Source: Spongiibacter tropicus DSM 19543 (lineage in GTDB: Bacteria; Pseudomonadota; Gammaproteobacteria; Pseudomonadales; Spongiibacteraceae). From it: 64,000 nucleotides of DNA. The stretch is taken from the NCBI RefSeq assembly GCF_000420325.1, contig NZ_ATUS01000002.1, positions 62,001-126,000 on the forward strand, in the 5' to 3' direction. The position numbers and the translations under genes are program-made. The notes beneath the pieces are model-generated. The model was given only the letters and a program-made list of their open reading frames with translations, ran no database searches and was not told where the DNA came from. Shown in pieces: positions 27,986 through 36,117 of this stretch. Positions within the stretch are counted from its first letter, which is position 1; every line of letters begins with the position of its first letter.

Positions 27986-30031
27986 ATGATGACAATGATA
28001 ATCCGCCATAGCGCCTCAGCCCTTTTCCTTTTCAGCTGTGCCTCGCTCAGCTTCGCCCAGGCTCATCGTAACCACGACCTGCCCATTGAGCTGGTAGAAG
28101 TCAGCGCGACCGCTACCCATGGTGACGGCGAACAGTTACTCAGCAGCGCACCGGTCACACGCCCGGTTCACGACGCCGGAGAGCTGCTGCGTTCAGTTAC
28201 CGGCATGACGGCATTGCGCCGAGGGGGCCGCGGCTTTGACCCGATTATTCGGGGTCAGAGTCAGGCCAATCTGAATGTCATCGCCAATGGCGCCTTTAAT
28301 TACGGTGCCTGCCCCGGCCGCATGGACCCGCCCAGCACCTATATCAGCAGCGACAGCTTTGACTCGGTACGGGTCATCAAAGGCCACCGCTCCGTGGTTT
28401 ACGGCGCGGGCGGCAGCGGCGGTACACTGCTGTTTGAACACCAGCGTCCGGACTTTAGCGACAGCCCCGTGCGCGGTGAAATCACCGCCGGCTACACCGG
28501 TAACAGTGATCTGCGGAGCAGCTCCGCGGACATCGCCACCGGTAATGAGCAAGCCTACCTCCGCGTATTTGGCAGTAAGAAGCGCTCAGACAACTACCGC
28601 GATGGCGGCGGTGATACGGTTGCCTCCGCCTTCCAGTCAGACAGCTTTGGCATCTTGGCAGGCGCCGATATTACCGCCAGCGATTATCTGGAAATAAACC
28701 ATGAACGCGCCTTCGAAGACGATGTCTGGTACGCAGGGAATGGTATGGACGCGCCCTATGCCGACTCCGATAGCAGCAGCCTGCGCTGGCATCATCACGC
28801 GCCAATAGGCCCCATCGACAGCCTTGAGCTGACGCTGTATCGCAGCGACGTGGTGCACCTGATGGACAACTACACGGTTCGCCAGCGCAATACGATGGCG
28901 AACGGCATGGCCGCGCCGTCCAGCTCTGACACCTGGGGTGGGCGCCTGCTGGCAGGCATTGAGCGCGACAGCTACCAGCTACAGATGGGGCTGGATTACC
29001 GCGCCAATGCCCGCAAAGCGCTGTTGTATATGGATGCAGGTAAAGACGGCCAGTACGAGATGCTATTGTCACGGATGTGGCCCGACGCCGAGCTGCGCCA
29101 GCGCGGCGTTTTTGCCGAACTCGACTATCGCCTCAGTAACGTCGACACCCTGCGCATCGGGACGCGCTATGACCAGTTCAACGCTGCCGCCCGCAGCGCA
29201 AATGTGAGCACCGGAATGATGGGCAGCGCCACGCCCGCTACCCTGTATGCCAACGCCTACGGCGTTGACGCGCGGCCACGCGAACGAGAGGGCATCAGCG
29301 CAGTGCTGGGCTGGGATCGCCAATTAAGCGAGCAGTTGCTGCTGAGCAGCAACCTCAGTCGCTCACTGCGCGCCCCGGACAGCTCTGAATTATGGATGGC
29401 CCGCAGCGCCATGGGCAGCACCTGGATCGGCAACCCGGCACTGGACCCTGAACTGCATCAGCAACTGGATATCAGTCTGATCGGCAACCGTGAGCAAAGT
29501 CAGTGGAGTGTGACGGTATTCGGTGACGAGGTGCATAACTATATCGAGCGTTATGAGACCGCTGCGGGCGATCGCTACCGCAACATCTCCGCCTCTCTAT
29601 ACGGCGCCGAGTTTGATGCGAGCCGCACACTGGGAGAATCGCTGCGAGCGGGGGTCAGCCTGTCTTATACCCGCGGTGAAGGCGACAACGGCGACCTGGC
29701 GCAAATTGCGCCGCTGGAAGCACGAGTGAAAATTGACTACGAACGCGAACGTTGGGCAGTGGGCGCTGAATGGTTGATTGCTGACCGCCAGTCTCACTTC
29801 AACTCCGCCGTCGATGTCGACTCGGCAACCCCCGGCTTTGCGGTGTTGCACGTCTTTGGACACTGGCAACTCACCAACGCGCTGTTGCTGGAAGCCGGCA
29901 TTGAGAACCTGTTTGATCGCCGCTATGCCTACCACGTAAACGCCGGTAACGCCGACCCGTTTACGCCGGATGCGCTGCGCGTCAACGAGCCGGGGCGGCA
30001 AAGCTGGATTAAACTGCGCTACCGCTTCTAA
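27986..30031 (+). CDS. oprC: TonB-dependent copper receptor, OprC type
   Basis: Outer-membrane receptor of 681 residues with signal peptide (ends near SLSFAQA), plug domain (ELLRSVTGMTALRRGGRGFDP) and beta-barrel ending YRF. It has the copper-site pattern known for Pseudomonas OprC: Cys109-x3-Met113 in ACPGRMDPP and His291-x-Met293 in VVHLMDNY. This argues for uptake of copper rather than siderophore. Three in-frame ATGs (27986, 27989, 27995) lie at the start. The acyltransferase gene follows by 44 bp. No Cu-responsive operator was recognised. Confidence 0.9.
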   Translation: MMTMIIRHSASALFLFSCASLSFAQAHRNHDLPIELVEVSATATHGDGEQLLSSAPVTRPVHDAGELLRSVTGMTALRRGGRGFDPIIRGQSQANLNVIANGAFNYGACPGRMDPPSTYISSDSFDSVRVIKGHRSVVYGAGGSGGTLLFEHQRPDFSDSPVRGEITAGYTGNSDLRSSSADIATGNEQAYLRVFGSKKRSDNYRDGGGDTVASAFQSDSFGILAGADITASDYLEINHERAFEDDVWYAGNGMDAPYADSDSSSLRWHHHAPIGPIDSLELTLYRSDVVHLMDNYTVRQRNTMANGMAAPSSSDTWGGRLLAGIERDSYQLQMGLDYRANARKALLYMDAGKDGQYEMLLSRMWPDAELRQRGVFAELDYRLSNVDTLRIGTRYDQFNAAARSANVSTGMMGSATPATLYANAYGVDARPREREGISAVLGWDRQLSEQLLLSSNLSRSLRAPDSSELWMARSAMGSTWIGNPALDPELHQQLDISLIGNREQSQWSVTVFGDEVHNYIERYETAAGDRYRNISASLYGAEFDASRTLGESLRAGVSLSYTRGEGDNGDLAQIAPLEARVKIDYERERWAVGAEWLIADRQSHFNSAVDVDSATPGFAVLHVFGHWQLTNALLLEAGIENLFDRRYAYHVNAGNADPFTPDALRVNEPGRQSWIKLRYRF

Positions 30032-30075
30032 TCGCCAGAAATCTTCTACACTGGTAGGCATCGCCCATATCGGAG

Positions 30076-31089
30076 ATGTCTACCAAGATGACGTGGTTGC
30101 TCGAACACCGCCTGTGTCGCCGGCTGATCTCCATGCCGCTGATTGTGCTACTCGCGATCGTCATGGCGACAAGCGTTCCGCTTTGGCTGCCGTTGTCATG
30201 GCTACTGGGCCTGCTATACCCACCTGCCCGCGCCGCGTGGCGCTGCCTCGCCTTCATCACCTTATACCTGTTGTATGAGTGCGTTGGCCTCGCGGTGAGT
30301 GCCTGGCTGTGGTTCCGCTATCCCGTGATGGGCCGTGACCATCAAGACTATCTTCGCGCCAACGGGGCCCTGCAGTCCTGGTGGGCCAATGCCCTGTGCC
30401 GCTCGGCAAAGTGGCTCTTCCGGCTTCAGTTTGACGTGACGGGTGAGGAAGCCCTGAATGGGCCCGGCGCGATTGTTTTGCCACGTCATACCAGCATTGG
30501 GGATACGCTGTTACCCATGTACGTGTACACCATTCCTCAACAGCTGAACGTTCGCTATGTGCTGAAAAGAGAATTGCTGCTGGACCCCTGCCTCGATACC
30601 GCGGGACATCGCCTGCCCAATGTCTTCCTGAATCGCGCCGCCGAAGATATGTCTCCGGAACTGCAGTCGCTCACCGAGCTGGCAGCGAATGCAGGCAATG
30701 ACGCGATTGTGCTCTATGTCGAAGGGACTCGCTTTTCAGAGCAAAAGCGCCAGCAGCTTATCCGCCGCCTTATAGAAAAAGGCAATAGCGCTGCTGCCGA
30801 CCGAGCCAAAGCGTGGACACATGTGCTGCCACCCCGCCCGGCGGGCGCGCTGGCCCTGATTGATGCCGCGCCTGAGAAAGATCTGCTCTTCTTCGCACAT
30901 CACGGCTTCGAGGGTGCGGCGAGCTTTACCAGTCTGTTCAATGGCAGTTGGCTGAACACCACCGTGAAAATGCACTTCTGGCGCGTTCCCGCCGCCGAGC
31001 TTCCCTGCGACGATCATGCACGCCGTGAGCTGCTGTTCGATCAGTGGCAGCGTATGCAGGACTGCATTGAAGAAATGCGGAAACGCTAG
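30076..31089 (+). CDS. PlsC-family acyltransferase, membrane-bound
   Basis: A 337-residue protein with N-terminal hydrophobic segments (about 18-45 and 52-80) and a glycerophosphate-acyltransferase fold. The HX4D motif is H-TSIG-D in LPRHTSIGDTLL, and LYVEGTRFS is the EGTR substrate-binding block. Likely transfers an acyl chain to lysophosphatidate or a related lipid acceptor at the inner membrane; the acceptor is not fixed by sequence. An alternative is an acyltransferase of the YihG type. It follows the copper receptor on the same strand by 44 bp, but a functional link is not evident. Confidence 0.87.
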   Translation: MSTKMTWLLEHRLCRRLISMPLIVLLAIVMATSVPLWLPLSWLLGLLYPPARAAWRCLAFITLYLLYECVGLAVSAWLWFRYPVMGRDHQDYLRANGALQSWWANALCRSAKWLFRLQFDVTGEEALNGPGAIVLPRHTSIGDTLLPMYVYTIPQQLNVRYVLKRELLLDPCLDTAGHRLPNVFLNRAAEDMSPELQSLTELAANAGNDAIVLYVEGTRFSEQKRQQLIRRLIEKGNSAAADRAKAWTHVLPPRPAGALALIDAAPEKDLLFFAHHGFEGAASFTSLFNGSWLNTTVKMHFWRVPAAELPCDDHARRELLFDQWQRMQDCIEEMRKR

Positions 31090-31190
31090 CAAAACCATAG
31101 CAAGAGCTGAGTGAAACGCCGTATCTGCTCTCGACGAGATTCGTCTTCCCACTTATTGTTAGCGGCTAAGCAAACGAAAAAGGGGACACT

Positions 31191-31625
31191 ATGGCAATCT
31201 TAAATGAGTTCAAGACCTTTATTACTAAAGGCAATATGGTTGATATGGCCGTCGGCATCGTGATCGGCGCCGCCTTCACAACCGTTGTTAAATCCCTGGT
31301 TACCGACATTATCATGCCACCGGTGGGAATGATGACGGGCGGCATCGACTTTTCAAACTTCTTCATTGCACTGGATGGTCAGCACTATAACTCCCTGGAT
31401 GAAGCGACCAAATCTGGCGCGGCAACCATTAATTACGGCTTGTTCGTTAACAATATTATTACGCTGTTAATCGTGGGCGCAGCCGTGTTTGGTGTGGTCA
31501 AAACCGTAAATCGCATCAAGGCGAAAGAAGAGGAAGCGCCCAAAGCGCCGGCCAAGCCCAGCGAAGAAGTACTGCTCTTGCGAGAAATTCGGGACGCACT
31601 CAGCCAACCGCCTGAAGCAAAATAA
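31191..31625 (+). CDS. mscL: Large-conductance mechanosensitive channel MscL
   Basis: A 144-residue emergency osmotic release channel. It shows the N-terminal FKTFITKGNMVDMAVGIVIGAAF pore helix (quoted in part), SLVTDIIMPPVG after TM1, a periplasmic loop with a C-terminal second TM (LFVNNIITLLIVGAAVFGVV) and a charged cytoplasmic bundle (KEEEAPKAPAKPSEEVLLLREIRD). AGGGG precedes the ATG. Length is normal (E. coli 136). Confidence 0.97.
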   Translation: MAILNEFKTFITKGNMVDMAVGIVIGAAFTTVVKSLVTDIIMPPVGMMTGGIDFSNFFIALDGQHYNSLDEATKSGAATINYGLFVNNIITLLIVGAAVFGVVKTVNRIKAKEEEAPKAPAKPSEEVLLLREIRDALSQPPEAK

Positions 31626-31635
31626 GCGCTTCAGG
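31611..31635. terminator. Possible terminator at the mscL/SIMPL junction
   Basis: CCTGAAGC (31611-31618) and GCTTCAGG (31628-31635), a perfect 8-bp stem with a 9-nt loop. It overlaps the mscL stop and lies 18 bp past the converging SIMPL gene stop. No T-run follows on either strand. Confidence 0.4.
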
Positions 31636-31652
31636 GGCAGGACATGGAGCGT

Positions 31653-32372
31653 TTAATCTGACAGATAATATTCCACGGTCGACACCACCCTCACCATTTT
31701 GATGTGAGGGTTGTTGCGGTCGCGGTCGCGGATTGAAAACTGCCCCTGTGAAGCGCGCTTGATCTTGCCGAGCTGACTCTCGGAATCGCGAGCAAACTTC
31801 TGGGCCACTTCCCGCGCTTTCGTCGTCGCCTCTTCAATCATCGCCGGCTTGATATCATTGAGACGGGTAAACAGGTATTCAGCCTGCGCCTGATAACCGC
31901 CTTCCAGCACAATACCTCGCTTACCCAGCTGCGATAATTTGCTCATTAACTGGCGGATCTCGGGGATATTTTCAGAGTAAACCGTCACGGCCTGCGTCGC
32001 GGTGTAGCGAAATTCAGCGCGCATATTGCCACCGTATTGCTGGGCCGATTTATCGGTAATGGCGGGCGCACCCTGAGTGATCTCGCTCTCGTCTACACCA
32101 TTGCTAGTCAGAAACTCGCGAATCTCGCCCGACTGTTGTTCCAGCGCCGCGTATAAATCGGCGAGCTGATTACTGGCGACACTGAACTGGATCGGCCAGA
32201 TCACCACGTCTGCCGGATACTCGCGTTCGGCGAGCCCCTTAACGTTCACACTGCGCTCAAAACTTTTCACCTGCAGGGCGGCATTGCCCAACAGGTATCC
32301 CAGCGCGGAAAGCCCTAGAAGCAGGCATAAACCCAGAAAAATCAGGCCTGCCCGATTGCTGTTCTGCTGCAT
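31653..32372 (-). CDS. SIMPL-domain (DUF541) periplasmic or membrane-anchored protein
   Basis: A 239-residue protein with one N-terminal hydrophobic anchor (LIFLGLCLLLGLSALGYLLG) and a SIMPL/DUF541 domain starting at RSVNVKGLAEREYPADV and ending in VRVVSTVEYYLSD. The family includes BP26/OMP28-type antigens and E. coli YggE, linked to oxidative stress; the molecular activity is not established. It lies downstream of, and on the same strand as, the efflux genes, with a 92-bp gap. Confidence 0.88.
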   Translation of the reverse strand: MQQNSNRAGLIFLGLCLLLGLSALGYLLGNAALQVKSFERSVNVKGLAEREYPADVVIWPIQFSVASNQLADLYAALEQQSGEIREFLTSNGVDESEITQGAPAITDKSAQQYGGNMRAEFRYTATQAVTVYSENIPEIRQLMSKLSQLGKRGIVLEGGYQAQAEYLFTRLNDIKPAMIEEATTKAREVAQKFARDSESQLGKIKRASQGQFSIRDRDRNNPHIKMVRVVSTVEYYLSD

Positions 32373-32464
32373 AAGATTCCCTCAACGTCATCCTTGTGGT
32401 CGCCATGCCCGTGGCTGGCAATGATCACTATAGACAATATTGAGGACAATTAGTTGAGCGGCGC

Positions 32465-34009
32465 TCACTCGGCTGTTGTCGGTGTCGCCGGTCGCAGCAG
32501 TAACAATAGGGGAATGGCCGCCAGCACTACCCACATCATCAGCCGAAAGTCTTGTAGAAATGCCAGGGTCGATGCTTGCGCCGTCACCGCTTGGTCCAGC
32601 ATCGCCAGACCGGCCGGCGTGCTGACATCCAATACGCCCTGTCCAACCGCATTATCGAGCGCCTGATTGTAGGGCGTCATGTAACTGGCAAAAGCCGCAT
32701 GATTGATCTGCGTGCGCTGCGCCAAATACGCCATCACAACCGAGATGCCGATACTGCTGCCGATATTGCGAATCAAGCTGTACAGCGCCGTCGCCTCATT
32801 ACGGTAACGGGGAGCCAGGGTCGAAAAGCTGATCGTGGTCAGTGGTACAAAAATAAAGCCCAGGCCAAAGCCTTGAACCAGGCCCGTTCCAATAATCGCG
32901 CCGCGACTCACATCCGTGGTGAACTGCGTCATTTCCCACATCGAGAAGGCGGTTAGCAACATGCCGAAAAACAGCATATAACGAGGGTCGACACGCCCCG
33001 ACAACCGCCCCACGACCACCATTGCCATCATGGTTCCCAGGCCTCTTGGCGCCAGTATCAGCCCGACATCTACCACCGGATAGCCCATCAGGTTTTGCAG
33101 GAAGGGAGGCAATAGCGCCATCGTCGCCAACAGGATAATGCCGACAATAAAAATGAAAATCAGGCCAAGATTGAAATTTCGGTCACGAAAGACACCGGGA
33201 TCAATATAGGGCGCTTTGCTGGTAAACATATGGCATACGAACAGGTAGAACGCGCCCACCGTCAACACCAGCTCAAACAACACTTCACCACTCTGCAGCC
33301 AGTCCTGAGACTGCCCGCGATCGAGCATCATTTGCAAGGCACCGATGGCCAGGCTGAGCAGAAAAAAGCCCAACACATCAAAGCGTCGCGATTGGTCTGT
33401 TTCGGTTTCTTCCACAAACGCCGAAATGCCCAGCCACGCGAGTATGCCGAAAGGCAGGTTGATATAGAAAACCCAGCGCCAGCTGTAATATTCCGTCAGC
33501 CAGCCACCCAGTGTCGGCCCCAAGATCGGCCCCAGCATCACACCCATGCCCCACATGGCCATCGCGGCGCCGTGCTTTTCCTTGGGGAAGGTATCGAGCA
33601 TGACCGCCTGTGAGAGCGGCACCAGGCTGGCACCGAATATGCCCTGCAGCAGCCGAAACAATACCAGCTGCCCCAGGCTCTGGGCCGCACCGCAGAGCAT
33701 CGAGGTCAGGGTAAAGCCAACTACCGACCACAGAAACACCCGGCGACGTCCCAAGCGGTCTGAAGCAAACCCCACCAGTGGCATCACAATCGCAGAGGCA
33801 ACGATATAGGACGTGAGCACCCATGAAATTTGCTCCTGACTGGCGCCCACCGTTCCCTGCATATGCGGCAGGGCCACATTGGCAATGGTCGTGTCCAACG
33901 CCTGCATGACCGTTGCCAGCATCACTGAAATGGAAATCAGTGCGCGGCGCCTGCCGGTATGCGAGGCGCCTTCGACGGGAACGGATTCGGGGGAAGTACT
34001 CTCACTCAT
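32465..34009 (-). CDS. emrB: DHA2-family multidrug efflux permease (EmrB-like)
   Basis: Major-facilitator proton antiporter of 514 residues with about 14 membrane helices. Family marks: ISVMLATVMQALDTTIANVALP (TM1 motif D, quoted in part), GFASDRLGRRRVF (motif A) and MGVMLGPILGPTLGGWL (motif C of drug exporters). It lies 10 bp after an EmrA/HlyD-type adaptor gene. Together with an outer-membrane TolC-type channel (not in the window) it would form a tripartite pump for hydrophobic compounds. Drug range is unknown. Confidence 0.94.
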   Translation of the reverse strand: MSESTSPESVPVEGASHTGRRRALISISVMLATVMQALDTTIANVALPHMQGTVGASQEQISWVLTSYIVASAIVMPLVGFASDRLGRRRVFLWSVVGFTLTSMLCGAAQSLGQLVLFRLLQGIFGASLVPLSQAVMLDTFPKEKHGAAMAMWGMGVMLGPILGPTLGGWLTEYYSWRWVFYINLPFGILAWLGISAFVEETETDQSRRFDVLGFFLLSLAIGALQMMLDRGQSQDWLQSGEVLFELVLTVGAFYLFVCHMFTSKAPYIDPGVFRDRNFNLGLIFIFIVGIILLATMALLPPFLQNLMGYPVVDVGLILAPRGLGTMMAMVVVGRLSGRVDPRYMLFFGMLLTAFSMWEMTQFTTDVSRGAIIGTGLVQGFGLGFIFVPLTTISFSTLAPRYRNEATALYSLIRNIGSSIGISVVMAYLAQRTQINHAAFASYMTPYNQALDNAVGQGVLDVSTPAGLAMLDQAVTAQASTLAFLQDFRLMMWVVLAAIPLLLLLRPATPTTAE

Positions 34010-34019
34010 CGCGGGCGAC

Positions 34020-35033
34020 TCAGAGCGTCATGCCCAGCAGCGAATGGTGATGGCCGGTATCAATCTCGGGAATCGCACTCAAACCGGCCCGCAGCGGTGG
34101 TTGCCCCGGCTGACTGTTGATACGGATTCGCACAGGCACCCGCTGCGCCACTTTTACCCAGTTTCCGGTCGCGTTCTGTGCAGGAAGAAGGGAGAACTCC
34201 GAAGCCGTCGCAGGGCTCATGCTCTCGACCTCTCCTTCCCAAACAGTATTCGGATAGATGTCCAGTTCAACGGTTACCGGCTGTCCCGGACGTACCCAGG
34301 TCAGCTCTTTCTCCGTGTAGTTCGCTTCAATCCACAAGCTGCCGCTGGCAACCAGTGTCATCGCTGCCTTGCCGGGCATCAGATATTGCCCGCGCTTGGG
34401 TGGCGCGCTGACCTGACCATCCAGCGAGGCATGAATTTCTGTATGCGCCAGATCCAGCTCGGCTTTTTCCAAGGCGGCCAGTGCAGCGAGGTAGTAGGGA
34501 TGGTCTTCGATAGGCGATTCCAGCGAACCACCGAGTACCGCGGCCATCCGCGCCAATTCGGCCTTCTGCATTTCAACGCCCACTTCCGCGAGACGCCGGT
34601 TTTGCTCGGCGTTATCAAAATCCGAATCAGAGGTGTAATGCTCGTTTTTCAGGTTCTGCTGACGACGTTGCTCTTTATCGGCAAACTCCCGGTGAGTTTC
34701 AGCCAGTCGCAGCATCGCCTCCGCTTTGAGATAGGCGGCTTTCTTTTCCAGCAGGTCGGTGCGTACCTTTTCAAGGTTGGCCCGCGCCTGATTGACGGCC
34801 ATACGATACGGAGCCGGATCCAGGGAAAACAGCAGCTGCCCCGCATTGACGGACTGATTTTCACGGACGAAGACCTCGTTCACTTGCCCGGCCACTTCGG
34901 TGCTCACCTGCACTTTGTCTGCCTTCACGTAGGCATTATCCGTTTCTACATAACGGCCACTTTTCAAGTAGATATAGCCCCCTCCCAGCAACGCGACAGC
35001 AGGTACCACCACCATGAGAACAAAACGTTTCAT
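34020..35033 (-). CDS. emrA: HlyD/EmrA-family membrane fusion protein
   Basis: Periplasmic adaptor of 337 residues with an N-terminal membrane anchor (FVLMVVVPAVALLGGGYIYL). It has a biotinyl-lipoyl-like motif (RYVETDNAYVKADKVQV; VAGQVNEVFVRENQSVNAGQLL), a coiled-coil hairpin (about 85-185) and a beta-barrel region. ATG at 35033 follows GGGGCG; an upstream TTG at 35060 is in frame but less likely. It lies between the MarR gene and the permease gene on one strand, like E. coli emrRAB. Confidence 0.93.
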   Translation of the reverse strand: MKRFVLMVVVPAVALLGGGYIYLKSGRYVETDNAYVKADKVQVSTEVAGQVNEVFVRENQSVNAGQLLFSLDPAPYRMAVNQARANLEKVRTDLLEKKAAYLKAEAMLRLAETHREFADKEQRRQQNLKNEHYTSDSDFDNAEQNRRLAEVGVEMQKAELARMAAVLGGSLESPIEDHPYYLAALAALEKAELDLAHTEIHASLDGQVSAPPKRGQYLMPGKAAMTLVASGSLWIEANYTEKELTWVRPGQPVTVELDIYPNTVWEGEVESMSPATASEFSLLPAQNATGNWVKVAQRVPVRIRINSQPGQPPLRAGLSAIPEIDTGHHHSLLGMTL

Positions 35034-35105
35034 CACTCGCCCCACGCATTTTCCATTCAATTAACCCAGTACCGGCGGGCTGCCGATATTGCGATGTTTA
35101 GCCCA

Positions 35106-35537
35106 CTACTCGCCCAACAGGTTTTCGCGAATTTGCAGCAGCGTCTTAGTAGCCGCTTCTGCATCGCGTTGACTCAATCCCCGCAGTGCCCGGCTGCGCA
35201 CACGCTCACCGACGGCCCGGATTTCATCCAGATAGGGCTGCGCCTGGGGGGTGAGATGGATGCGGAAAGCCCGGCGATCGCTGAGGTCCTGACGGCGCTC
35301 CACCAAGCCCGCTTCGGTCAGCTGATCGAGAAGTCGCGCCAGGGTAATCGGCTTGACCTCCAGCAACTCCGCCAGATCGACCTGCCGCACACCCTCATTC
35401 TGGGAAACAAAAATCAGTGCCCGCGACTGCGCCATGGTGAGTTGATTCTCTCCCAGCGTGTCGTAAAAACGACGTTTCATCAGACGCGCCAGATCGGCAA
35501 TGATCAAACCAATCGGCTCGGGCTGTTCACTCATCAT
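35106..35537 (-). CDS. MarR-family transcriptional repressor (EmrR-like)
   Basis: A 143-residue winged-helix regulator: LTMAQSRALIFVSQNEGVRQVDLAELLEVKPITLARLLDQL holds the recognition helix (quoted in part), and VERRQDLSDRRAFRIHLT is the wing with the conserved DxRxxxxxLT pattern. It heads the efflux operon, and a perfect palindrome overlaps its promoter. Expected to repress itself and the pump and to release DNA when bound by a pump substrate. A second in-frame ATG lies one codon in. Confidence 0.93.
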   Translation of the reverse strand: MMSEQPEPIGLIIADLARLMKRRFYDTLGENQLTMAQSRALIFVSQNEGVRQVDLAELLEVKPITLARLLDQLTEAGLVERRQDLSDRRAFRIHLTPQAQPYLDEIRAVGERVRSRALRGLSQRDAEAATKTLLQIRENLLGE

Positions 35538-35556
35538 GATTTAGTACGCAAGAGTT

Positions 35557-35577
35557 ATAGTAAGCAATGCTTACTAT
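35557..35577. promoter_or_regulatory. MarR operator over the efflux operon promoter
   Basis: Perfect palindrome with 10-bp arms: ATAGTAAGCA (35557-35566), a single A, then TGCTTACTAT (35568-35577). A -10-like TATAAC on the minus strand (35559-35554) overlaps its proximal arm, and a weak CTAATA -35 sits 17 bp upstream of it. The centre is 30 bp from the MarR start codon. Position and symmetry fit autorepression by the MarR protein encoded next to it. Confidence 0.8.
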
Positions 35578-35652
35578 ATTAGCGAACGGCAGGCTGTCGC
35601 GCCACCCTGCAAATGCAGGAGGCGCAAAATTACCGGGTGAAGGACAAGTGAT

Positions 35653-35674
35653 CGCAGCACCGTGCAGTGCTGCG
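35653..35674 (-). terminator. Hairpin downstream of the DUF4870-like gene
   Basis: CGCAGCAC (35653-35660) and GTGCTGCG (35667-35674) form a perfect 8-bp stem with a 6-nt loop, 5 bp past the stop of the minus-strand gene. It lacks a T-run, so termination strength is unsure. A second, smaller stem (GCGCC/GGCGC enclosing CTGC/GCAG) lies at 35599-35625. Confidence 0.45.
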
Positions 35675-35679
35675 TAAGC

Positions 35680-36018
35680 CTAGAAACCCCAGCTTTCGGG
35701 GTCGGGGTGCGCTTGACCGCGCTCAAGTACCTGCAAACCTTTCACGCAGCGCACCGCCAGCCAGACGACCCACAGCAGAATAATCAACCAGCCAATCAGG
35801 ATCAGCGAGAGCAAGCCACCTACCAGCAAGAAGGGGATACTGATCCAGAAAGTACGGATCTGGAAGTCATAGTGACTGCGCAGCCACGCTGGGGCGTCGT
35901 TGCGATTCACGTAGGCAATCACCACCGCCACCACCGAGGTAATGCCAAACACCAGGCTCACCAGGTAGAGGATGTAGACCATTTTTGCCATGTTGGTAAC
36001 AACACGTTCTTCGCTCAT
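35680..36018 (-). CDS. Small integral membrane protein, DUF4870-like
   Basis: A 112-residue protein with three likely membrane helices (MVYILYLVSLVFGITSVVAVVIAYV; FWISIPFLLVGGLLSLILIGW; IILLWVVWLAVRCV; quoted in part). The sequence WLRSHYDFQIRTFWI and C-terminal RCVKGLQVLERGQ fit the DUF4870 / YIP-like small membrane family. The ATG at 36018 has AGGA seven bases upstream and is preferred over 36036. Function unknown; probably a monocistronic gene. Confidence 0.8.
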   Translation of the reverse strand: MSEERVVTNMAKMVYILYLVSLVFGITSVVAVVIAYVNRNDAPAWLRSHYDFQIRTFWISIPFLLVGGLLSLILIGWLIILLWVVWLAVRCVKGLQVLERGQAHPDPESWGF

Positions 36019-36070
36019 GTTCACGTCCTGTATCAACGCCGGGCGCCCTGCCCTGAATAGTTAATCCGGC

Positions 36071-36095
36071 AAATAAAAAGGGGCCGCAGCCCCTT
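36071..36095 (-). terminator. Intrinsic terminator of nhaB
   Basis: On the minus strand a 7-bp stem AAGGGGC/GCCCCTT with a 4-nt loop is followed by a TTTTTATTT tract. It begins 22 bp past the nhaB stop. Textbook rho-independent form. Confidence 0.88.
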
Positions 36096-36117
36096 GGTAT
36101 ACTTCAGCGGCGCAGCG

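Noticed and set aside
27975-28000. Fur-box-like string at the copper receptor start
   Set aside because: It contains GATAAT-like units but is not palindromic and overlaps the start codons; the receptor's ligands point to copper, not iron.
33879-35582. 567-residue plus-strand open frame
   Set aside because: It runs antisense across the efflux permease, adaptor and MarR genes, has His/Gln-rich shadow composition and no domain; the minus-strand genes explain the region.
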